A stretch of 16,285 nt of DNA from Elusimicrobia bacterium CG06_land_8_20_14_3_00_38_11. Lineage in GTDB: Bacteria; Elusimicrobiota; UBA8919. Below the pieces are notes generated by a model, which saw only the letters and a list, made by a program, of their open reading frames with translations, had not been told where the DNA came from and ran no database searches. The DNA is taken from positions 3,128-19,412 of the forward strand of contig PEVQ01000061.1 in NCBI GenBank assembly GCA_002780205.1, read 5' to 3'. The first letter of the stretch is position 1; each line of letters starts with the position of its first letter. The translations under genes and the position numbers were made by a program. Of the stretch, positions 6,882 to 13,063 are shown one piece after another.

Positions 6882-7177
6882 GGAATTATAAGTTTCTGCT
6901 TGGGATAAATTTTTCTCGGGTCTTTAATTTCGTTTTTGTTTGCCTCGTAAATAATTTTCCATTTTCTTCCGTCGCCGTAAAATTTTTCCGCGATTTTCCA
7001 GAGACAATCCCCGTTTTCCTGCCAAACCCAGACATTATATGTTTTTGGTTTTGGCTGAGCATAAAGACAGATAATAGATGAGAGGTAAAAGAGGTAGCTA
7101 AAAGATGTGAAACGAAAGATAAGAGCAAACATTTTTTTATTCTTATTCATTTTGAGGTCTACAAAAAATTTTGGCAT
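6878..7177 (-). CDS. Small exported LysM-domain protein
   Basis: A 99-residue protein with a short basic start, a hydrophobic segment (about 17-39, ending ICLYAQ) that looks like a signal peptide, and one LysM domain (about 47-99). LysM signatures are NGDCLWKIAEKFYGDGRKW (55-73), IIYEANKNEIKDPRKIYPK (75-93) and QKLIIP at the very end. LysM domains bind peptidoglycan, so it probably sits at the cell wall. The ATG at 7177 is favoured by AGAGGA six bases upstream; a second ATG at 7150 has no such site. The stop overlaps the phoH start. Part of the signal peptide lies in low-complexity pyrimidine-rich DNA (7078-7115), and an 80-codon open frame in another phase results from that composition. Exact role unknown. 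Confidence 0.85.
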   Translation of the reverse strand: MPKFFVDLKMNKNKKMFALIFRFTSFSYLFYLSSIICLYAQPKPKTYNVWVWQENGDCLWKIAEKFYGDGRKWKIIYEANKNEIKDPRKIYPKQKLIIP

Positions 7178-7183
7178 ATCAAA

Positions 7184-7189
7184 TCCTCT
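7184..7189 (-). promoter_or_regulatory. Shine-Dalgarno site selecting the LysM-gene start
   Basis: AGAGGA on the minus strand ends six bases before the ATG at 7177 and lies directly after the stop codon of the restriction endonuclease gene. It is one of the few clear ribosome sites in the window and argues against the internal ATG at 7150. Confidence 0.7.
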
Positions 7190-8323
7190 TTATTTGAAAG
7201 AGTCAATATTTTCAGCGAAAAGGTTTATATTGTAAATTGTTTTGAAGTGATTTAGCAGGTTTAAAAAACGATTTTTACCTTGATTAGTAAGCCAATAATT
7301 TCCATCAGTAATCCAACAAAATTCAAAATTGTCAAAATTCTGCTCAATATATTTGTGAAGTTCAATATATTCATTCTGATTAATACCGATTTTTGTTCCT
7401 TCAGTAGAGTAGAAATTTATTTCAAATAAAAATTTCGGATGCAAATTACTAAAAACTATTAAATCAAATTTTTTTAATTTTTTATCATTAGGTTTTATTA
7501 TGTTTTCCACATATTTTTCAGTACAAAAAATCTTTTTGTCCTGTAAATTAGTATCGAGCGGTTCTTTTATCTTATATTTCAGAACTGAAATATTATTCTT
7601 CTGTAAAATATTATCTATATTAATGAAGCCATTTTTTTCTAATACTCTTAAAATCTTAATTTTAGCATAATTCCCGTGAATACTCTTTGTATCAATAGGT
7701 ATTTTTTTATTTTTTAAAAAACTTTCTATATTTATAGATTCTAAAACTTCATTTAACCTGTAACTATTTAATAAATAATTGGCAAAACGAATTGAAAAAT
7801 CAGTAAATTCATTTTTTGCAATCCGCTTCTCCAAAATAGAAAAGGTTTTTGATATTTTATCTATGTATCTTGATACGGACTGTTTAAATACTGCGATTAG
7901 ATACTTTTTATCATAATTATTTATATCCTTGATAAATACTTCATATGATAATTTTTTATCAATCGTATTTAAAAAAAGTTTTCTCAAATTTTCGTCATAT
8001 TTTGCATTGAAAATCAAATACTCAAAAATTGCTTCCAAATTTATGCAATTTAACTTTTCAACATCAAAAATAAAGTGAATGAGTTGAGCATTTGTAAACC
8101 TGAGTAATTGGACTACTTCTTGAAATATAAGAAAACTTTTAGGATATTGTTTTATGTAATCTGACAGTTTATTGATATTCCAGTTTTTCTCGTTTTTTAA
8201 CACCTTGAATTCTTTGTCAAGAGACTTTATATCTAATTTAGAATTTCTGAATTCTTCTTGGATAAATTCAAAAAAAGATATTTTAGAAGCAAAATCAATG
8301 TAAATCTTTTCAGAGTTAACCAT
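7190..8323 (-). CDS. Putative type II restriction endonuclease, DpnII-like PD-(D/E)XK
   Basis: A 377-residue protein placed 20 bases after a DNA methyltransferase gene. The first two thirds are helical, Lys/Ile/Asn-rich and unfamiliar to me. The C-terminal part has a PD-(D/E)XK-like core: FDLIV (286-290, D287), FLFEINFYSTEGTKIG (298-313, with E301 and N303 in the ExK position) and NFEFCWITDGNYWLTNQGK (332-350), ending in LNHFKTIYNINLF. The FEINFYSTEGTK and WITDG wording is what I recall from DpnII/MboI-type enzymes, where E-x-N replaces E-x-K. The clear ribosome site AGGA (plus strand 8334-8337) supports the start. Base composition is much more AT-rich than aspS or phoH, consistent with transfer. 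The recognition sequence cannot be read from the protein. An alternative is another nuclease of the same fold. Confidence 0.75.
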   Translation of the reverse strand: MVNSEKIYIDFASKISFFEFIQEEFRNSKLDIKSLDKEFKVLKNEKNWNINKLSDYIKQYPKSFLIFQEVVQLLRFTNAQLIHFIFDVEKLNCINLEAIFEYLIFNAKYDENLRKLFLNTIDKKLSYEVFIKDINNYDKKYLIAVFKQSVSRYIDKISKTFSILEKRIAKNEFTDFSIRFANYLLNSYRLNEVLESINIESFLKNKKIPIDTKSIHGNYAKIKILRVLEKNGFINIDNILQKNNISVLKYKIKEPLDTNLQDKKIFCTEKYVENIIKPNDKKLKKFDLIVFSNLHPKFLFEINFYSTEGTKIGINQNEYIELHKYIEQNFDNFEFCWITDGNYWLTNQGKNRFLNLLNHFKTIYNINLFAENIDSFK

Positions 8324-8343
8324 TTTAAAGTTTTCCTATGTTT

Positions 8344-9738
8344 CTATAAAATTTTTTCATAAACAAGTAAATACTGGTGAGTTATTTTTAACTCTTTGCT
8401 AAATGGAAATTGATGATTAAAGTTTTTATTTTCAGTGTTGACAATTATTATTTCTTTTATTTTTAAGGTGTCAATTTTTAAGTTGTCTATTATCTCTTTC
8501 GCTATTGGTCTTATGTAACCATTTATCCGAACATCTTTTGTCTGAATCACACAAAAATTACCCGTCTTGAAAATAAAAATCTTTTCGGAAATAATTTTTT
8601 GAATTTCTTCTGGAATGGGAAATTTTATAAACAATGGATTTTTATATCTTTCAAAAACATTTTTAGTTAAAAGTTTTTCAAATTCATTTTCCGGGAAATT
8701 CCATACAGTTGTTGTTTCAAGTTCTTCAAATTTCTTTTTAAGATGTATTTTTTTAATAGTGGTCTCGTTACCGCTATATACGAATGTGTTTTCTTTTACA
8801 ATGGACTGTTCTTTTTTTATTGGTTTTTCAAAAATTGGCAAATGTTCATGGGCAAGAAGTAAAAAATTATATTTAATACTATTTGCATACCAAAAGCCAG
8901 AGGTTTTACAATTATGCTGTCGTTTAATAATAAGTTCTTTTAACTTAAAACCCGCTCTTAAATATACATCTATAAATTGAAATCCAAGTGGAATAACACA
9001 TTTTTTCCTTCTGGTATCTCCAATAAGTATTGCACATTGTCTTCCAGGCTTTAGAACCCGATAACTTTCTTCGGCAACTTTTTTTATTTCCTTAAGAAAT
9101 TCATCAATATCCAAATTTGATAAATCATCTTTTTGGTTGGAAGTGTAATTAAGTATATTCGCATATGGTGGATGAGCACAGATTAAGTCAATAGAATTAT
9201 TGGTCAGGTTTGATAAGTCCCTTGCATCTCCAACTAAAAATTCTGGTTTATATGTATTATCAAATTTAAAATTCACATTTTGTTTTGCTAATTTTATTGC
9301 CTCTTTATTTATATCCAACGCAATACATTTTCTTCGCAACAATTTTGATTCAACCGCCGTTGTACCGGCTCCACAAAAATAGTCCAATACTGTCTCACCT
9401 TCCTTTGAATATCTTAAAATAAGATTTCTTGGAATATACGGAGACCAATTACCACGATACTCTCCACTATGTGTTGCCCAATTACCACGACTCTTAAAAC
9501 TCCAGACAGTTGTTTTTTCTTCCGTAAAATTTTTTGGATAAAAGGATTTAATTTCTTTATCAACATTAAAATTGCTGATATTGATTCCTTTTTTTTCAGT
9601 AATAAGTTTTTCAATATAGTGAAAAGAAACACCATATCTTCGCCCAATTTCTATATCAGGAATTCCTCTTGCTTTTTCCTGCAAGATTGCCTCTTGAATA
9701 TTTATATCTGATTGAGAAATAGTTTTTAAATTGTTCAT
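8344..9738 (-). CDS. Site-specific DNA methyltransferase (N4/N6 type) with N-terminal HTH
   Basis: Modification half of a restriction-modification pair, 464 residues. Residues about 13-50 look like a helix-turn-helix (ARGIPDIEIGRRYGVSFHYI, 23-42). The catalytic part follows: TTVWSFKSRGNWATHSGEYR (76-95) and GNWSPYIPRNLILRYSKEG (96-114), then the AdoMet-binding motif VLDYFCGAGTTAVES (117-131), IALDIN (139-144), VGDARDL (169-175), and motif IV as ICAHPPYANIL (186-196), where HPPY replaces the usual DPPY or SPPY. VLKPGRQCAILIGDTRR (228-244) is also typical. The C-terminal 170 residues may hold the target-recognition region and contain a second TTVW (343-346). The start overlaps the aspS stop as ATGA, and the endonuclease gene follows. 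AT-rich like its partner. Whether N4-cytosine or N6-adenine is modified is undetermined. Confidence 0.88.
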   Translation of the reverse strand: MNNLKTISQSDINIQEAILQEKARGIPDIEIGRRYGVSFHYIEKLITEKKGINISNFNVDKEIKSFYPKNFTEEKTTVWSFKSRGNWATHSGEYRGNWSPYIPRNLILRYSKEGETVLDYFCGAGTTAVESKLLRRKCIALDINKEAIKLAKQNVNFKFDNTYKPEFLVGDARDLSNLTNNSIDLICAHPPYANILNYTSNQKDDLSNLDIDEFLKEIKKVAEESYRVLKPGRQCAILIGDTRRKKCVIPLGFQFIDVYLRAGFKLKELIIKRQHNCKTSGFWYANSIKYNFLLLAHEHLPIFEKPIKKEQSIVKENTFVYSGNETTIKKIHLKKKFEELETTTVWNFPENEFEKLLTKNVFERYKNPLFIKFPIPEEIQKIISEKIFIFKTGNFCVIQTKDVRINGYIRPIAKEIIDNLKIDTLKIKEIIIVNTENKNFNHQFPFSKELKITHQYLLVYEKIL

Positions 9739-11495
9739 TTTTTTGTTGTATCAATTTTTATTTTTAATTCTTTCAACTGTTTTTCGGCAACTTCCGACGG
9801 AGCGTTGGTAAGAAGACAACTCCCCGATTGGGTTTTGGGAAACGCAATGACATCTCTTATTGACTCAGATTTTGTGAGCATAGCGAGAATTCTGTCAAGC
9901 CCTAGGGCAATCCCACCGTGAGGGGGAGCGCCGTATTCAAGTGCGGAAAGTAAAAATCCGAATTTCATATCGGCATCTTCTTTCGTAATATTCAGTATGT
10001 CAAAAATTTTTTCCTGCACGGCTTTTTTGTGAATTCGTATTGAACCGCCGCCGAGTTCAACACCGTTTAACACAATGTCATAAGCCCTTGACTTTAAAGT
10101 CGGAAGTCGGAAGTCGGAAGTCGGAAGTCGAGAAATATCCTCTTTCGGTGAAGTGAACGGATGATGAACCGCATCCCATTTTTTTTCTTCGGAATTGTAT
10201 GCAAAAAGCGGGAAATCCACCACCCATAAAAAATTAAATTTGTCCTTCGGAATAATGCCGAGCAACTCCGCAAGATGAACCCGCAGGGCACCCAGAACAT
10301 CGCAGACTGTTTTTTCTTTGTCGGCGGCAAAAAACACAATATCGCCCGGTTTTGAATTAAATGTTTTCTTAATATTTTCAAGTTCGGCTTGCGCAAAAAA
10401 TTTTACTATATTAGATTCAAAACCTTTTTCCGTAATGTTCATCCATGCAAGCCCTCTCGCTCCGAATTTTTTGACAAAATCCGTAAGATTGTCAATCTGC
10501 TGGCGCGAAAACTTATCGCCGCAGGGTGCACAAATCCCCCTGACAACACCGCCGTTTTTTAGCGCTTGAGCAAAAACCTTGAAACCGGTATTTTTGAGCA
10601 TTTCCGATAAGTCGGAAATTTCAACAGCAAACCTCGTGTCCGGACGGTCGCTTCCGTATTTCAGCATAGCCGTATCGTAGGACATTCTTTCAAACGGAAT
10701 TTTTACCTCAACTCCGGCAACTCTAAAAATTTCGGAAATAAGTTTTTCGGTAACCGAAATTATATCATTTTCGTCAATGAAAGACATCTCCATATCAATC
10801 TGGGTGAACTCCGGCTGACGGTCGGAACGCAAGTCCTCGTCACGGAAACATTTTGCTATCTGAAAATATCTGTCAAATCCGGAAACCATTAAGAGTTGTT
10901 TAAAAAGCTGGGGCGACTGCGGCAGGGCGAAAAATTTCCCCGGCTCGTATCTGGAAGGAACAAGAAAATCGCGGGCGCCCTCCGGAGTTGACTTCGTCAA
11001 TTGCGGCGTTTCCACGTCTAAAAAATCATTTTTACTCAAAAAATTTCTGACTGCAAAAATTATATTATGTCTCAATAGAATGTTTTTCTTCATCTGTGGG
11101 CGGCGAAGGTCAATATACCTGTATTTAAGGCGAACCTCTTCCGACGGAATGATTGCCGAATCAATTTCAAACGGCGGGGTTTTTGATGTATTCAGTATTT
11201 CAAATTTTTCGGCAACAACTTCTATTTCTCCGGTAGGCAAATTTGAATTGGCAGTTCCTTCGGGTCTTTGACGCACCGTTCCTTCAACCGAAATTACATA
11301 CTCATGTTTCAAATTTTTCGCGTCATCCAAAACCTTTCCGCTATCAAAAACAATCTGCGTTATACCGTACCTGTCGCGCAAATCAATAAAAATAATTCCG
11401 CCGTGGTCACGACGGGTATTCACCCATCCGCAAAGAATTACCTTTTTAGAAATATCGGAACTCCGCAATTGTCCGCAATTATGTGTCCGTTTCAT
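9735..11495 (-). CDS. aspS: Aspartyl-tRNA synthetase (bacterial type)
   Basis: Class II synthetase charging tRNA-Asp; 586 residues, full length for the bacterial type. Order: OB-fold anticodon-binding domain (1-105; WVNTRRDHGGIIFIDLRDR at 24-42), YRYIDLRRP (126-134), motif 2 FQIAKCFRDEDLRSDRQPEF (211-230), the bacterial GAD insertion (about 275-400), VVDFPLFAY (425-433), HHPFTSP (444-450), NGVELGGGSIRIH (477-489) and motif 3 GGIALGLDRILAML (527-540). Oddity: the loop between HHPFTSPKED and RAYDIV is encoded by a 7-bp tandem repeat (residues about 455-466), replacing the usual LLETDPGKVRA-like linker and about three residues longer. It is the first gene of the long housekeeping run, with a strong promoter almost touching its ATG. 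Specificity for tRNA-Asp only versus tRNA-Asp/Asn was not determined. Confidence 0.97.
   Translation of the reverse strand: MKRTHNCGQLRSSDISKKVILCGWVNTRRDHGGIIFIDLRDRYGITQIVFDSGKVLDDAKNLKHEYVISVEGTVRQRPEGTANSNLPTGEIEVVAEKFEILNTSKTPPFEIDSAIIPSEEVRLKYRYIDLRRPQMKKNILLRHNIIFAVRNFLSKNDFLDVETPQLTKSTPEGARDFLVPSRYEPGKFFALPQSPQLFKQLLMVSGFDRYFQIAKCFRDEDLRSDRQPEFTQIDMEMSFIDENDIISVTEKLISEIFRVAGVEVKIPFERMSYDTAMLKYGSDRPDTRFAVEISDLSEMLKNTGFKVFAQALKNGGVVRGICAPCGDKFSRQQIDNLTDFVKKFGARGLAWMNITEKGFESNIVKFFAQAELENIKKTFNSKPGDIVFFAADKEKTVCDVLGALRVHLAELLGIIPKDKFNFLWVVDFPLFAYNSEEKKWDAVHHPFTSPKEDISRLPTSDFRLPTLKSRAYDIVLNGVELGGGSIRIHKKAVQEKIFDILNITKEDADMKFGFLLSALEYGAPPHGGIALGLDRILAMLTKSESIRDVIAFPKTQSGSCLLTNAPSEVAEKQLKELKIKIDTTKK
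10097..10130. repeat. 7-bp tandem repeat (aagtcgg, about 4.9 copies) inside aspS
   Basis: Perfect units at 10097-10103, 10104-10110, 10111-10117 and 10118-10124, plus six bases of a fifth (10125-10130). On the coding strand the unit is CCGACTT. Because 7 is not a multiple of 3, the array is read as a 7-residue peptide period containing RLPTSDF. It sits in a surface loop of the AspRS catalytic domain. Gain or loss of one or two units would frameshift an essential gene. Confidence 0.95.
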
Positions 11496-11504
11496 TTAAT
11501 AGTT

Positions 11505-11533
11505 ATGTTATAAAAAACGGCAGGGAAAGTCAA
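11505..11533 (-). promoter_or_regulatory. Sigma-70-type promoter of aspS, near-leaderless
   Basis: On the minus strand: -35 TTGACT (11528-11533), a spacer of exactly 17 bases, and -10 TAACAT (11505-11510). Only nine bases separate the -10 box from the aspS ATG (11495), so the predicted start point lies at or within two to three bases of the ATG and no Shine-Dalgarno site fits. An overlapping TATAAC would give a 15-base spacer and is less likely. The rest of the 86-base gap (11534-11581) is AT-rich with no convincing terminator for tldD. Confidence 0.65.
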
Positions 11534-11581
11534 GTAAAAATGGAAGGTTTTTATCAAAAAACAATCAATTTTAAATCTTTT

Positions 11582-12952
11582 TTATGTTCCGCCGACGGTG
11601 ATTTTGGGAATTCGCAAGGTTGGTTGGCCGTCAAGAACAGGGACGCCCTGACCGTCTTTTCCGCAGGTGCCGGGTTGCCAGCCGATATCGGTTCCGACCA
11701 TATCAATTGAATTCAATATCTCCGGACCGTTTCCTATGAGCGATGCGTTCCTTAACATTTTTCCTAACTTACCGTCTATAATTTCGTAGCCCTCTTCAAC
11801 CTCAAAAATAAAATCACCGTTTGCGGTATTGACCTGACCGCCGCCCATTTTTTTTATGAAAATTCCTTTGGGGACGCTTTTTAAAATTTCTTCGGGATTG
11901 TCTTTGCCGGGCGCGATATACGTGTTTGACATTCTTGGAATTGGCTTGTGATGATACGATTCCCGACGACCGTTTCCCGTGGATTTTGTGTCGTCTTTTT
12001 TTGCGGTGAATAAATCATATAGATAATTTTTAAGGACACCGTTTTCAACAAGAACAGTTTTCTGAGAAGGAGTACCCTCGTCGTCATACTGGTATGAACC
12101 GCGGGCATTTTCAAGAGTGGCATTATCCAAAACGGTGATTTTTTCATTTGCAACTTTTTTTCCTATTTTGTCGAGATAGACAGGAGAAATTCCTTTTTGT
12201 ACCGCATCGGCTTCAAGCGAGTGGCCTATTGCTTCGTGAATCATAGTGCCGCCGGCAGAGGAAGAAATCACAACCGACATTTCACCGGCGGGAGACGGAA
12301 TCGCCACATTCAACAAATCGGTCGCCCTTTTATACGCGATTTCAGATATTTTTTCTATGCTTTCAAATTTTATTTTTTGGAGTGAGTTCTCCGCGATAAC
12401 TTCGTGCGCGGTCTGGGTAATTTTACCGTCTGAAACAACGAGCGCTACCGTAAAAATTGCGGAATTTCTTTCACTTATGCGAGCATTTGAATTTTGCGAA
12501 TTGGCTACGAAAAAGTTTTTTCGCCCTGTTGATAATTGAAATGAGAGTTGCTTTATCTGCGAAGATTTTTGCCGCAAATTCTTATCAATATTTTCTATGA
12601 TTTTTAAGTACGGCTGCAAAGCCGATGTCCGTTCGGCAATTGAATGGGCTTCAATTATTATGGGCTGGACGGCTTCCGACGGTTCAGCAGGACTGCCGGA
12701 TAGTTTGGCGGCAAGTGCAAACATAGTCGAAACGGATGGTGACGACTGAGAAGCAAGATATGTTTCTTCGTTTTTTATAAGCCGGAGCCCGCAGCCGCTC
12801 ACCGTTCCCGAAGACGCCGCATCAACCTTTTTGTCAATAAATGTGAACCCCGCGGATTCTGTTTCCTCAAAATATATTTCGGCAAACTCCCCGCCGTTTC
12901 GGAGCATTTTTTTAAGTATCAAATCAACTTCTGTTTTTTTCATAATATCCAT
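11582..12952 (-). CDS. tldD: TldD-family metalloprotease
   Basis: TldD with TldE/PmbA forms a zinc protease that degrades unfolded peptides and matures some modified peptides. Counting from the ATG at 12952 there are 456 residues. The N-terminal half has EFAEIYFEE and the glycine-rich GTVSGCGLRLI region. The metal site is GGTMIHEAIGHSLEAD, a HExxxH motif at residues 239-244. C-terminal signatures are FIKKMGGGQVNTANGDFIFE and GTCGKDGQGVPVLDGQPTLR, where TldD carries a conserved Cys. A TTG at 12958 and an ATG at 12943 are other possible starts; none has a good ribosome site. No tldE/pmbA partner is in the window, although the pair is often adjacent. A BlaI/CopY-like dyad lies 27 bases before the start. 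The gene is flanked by the kinase and the aspS promoter. Confidence 0.95.
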   Translation of the reverse strand: MDIMKKTEVDLILKKMLRNGGEFAEIYFEETESAGFTFIDKKVDAASSGTVSGCGLRLIKNEETYLASQSSPSVSTMFALAAKLSGSPAEPSEAVQPIIIEAHSIAERTSALQPYLKIIENIDKNLRQKSSQIKQLSFQLSTGRKNFFVANSQNSNARISERNSAIFTVALVVSDGKITQTAHEVIAENSLQKIKFESIEKISEIAYKRATDLLNVAIPSPAGEMSVVISSSAGGTMIHEAIGHSLEADAVQKGISPVYLDKIGKKVANEKITVLDNATLENARGSYQYDDEGTPSQKTVLVENGVLKNYLYDLFTAKKDDTKSTGNGRRESYHHKPIPRMSNTYIAPGKDNPEEILKSVPKGIFIKKMGGGQVNTANGDFIFEVEEGYEIIDGKLGKMLRNASLIGNGPEILNSIDMVGTDIGWQPGTCGKDGQGVPVLDGQPTLRIPKITVGGT

Positions 12953-12979
12953 TTTCAAAATATTTTGCCGTCTAATAAT

Positions 12980-12995
12980 TACTACATTTGTAGTA
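12980..12995. promoter_or_regulatory. Perfect dyad TACTACA-tt-TGTAGTA, BlaI/CopY-like operator
   Basis: Two perfect 7-base half-sites separated by two bases, in the gap between the kinase gene and tldD. The core TACAnnTGTA is the known operator core of the BlaI/MecI/CopY repressor family. The site lies between a possible extended -10 promoter and the tldD start, a position that would block transcription when bound. No BlaI-type regulator gene is in this window, so the regulator is inferred only from the site. Confidence 0.55.
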
Positions 12996-13043
12996 GTTTG
13001 TCGTCGGACATATTTTCTGTAATAAAAATTTCACCGTGTTAAA

Positions 13044-13052
13044 AGTATAACA
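13044..13052 (-). promoter_or_regulatory. Possible extended -10 promoter for tldD
   Basis: Minus-strand TGTTATACT matches an extended -10 element (TGn followed by TATACT), just after the kinase stop codon. No good -35 box is present at the right distance. Transcription would start near 13037, upstream of the TACTACA dyad and about 85 bases before the tldD ATG. Weak on its own; its placement before a candidate operator makes it worth recording. Confidence 0.35.
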
Positions 13053-13063
13053 TTTGTTTTACT

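Noticed and set aside
6886..7128. 80-codon minus-strand frame overlapping the LysM gene
   Set aside because: Its hydrophobic start arises from the pyrimidine-rich stretch in another phase; after that it has no domain, while the LysM frame has a complete domain and ribosome site.
11496..11581. Intrinsic terminator after tldD
   Set aside because: There are T and A runs but no stable hairpin directly before a T-run on the minus strand.
12953..12958. TTG start for tldD giving two extra residues
   Set aside because: An ATG six bases downstream gives the same protein body, and no ribosome site favours the TTG.
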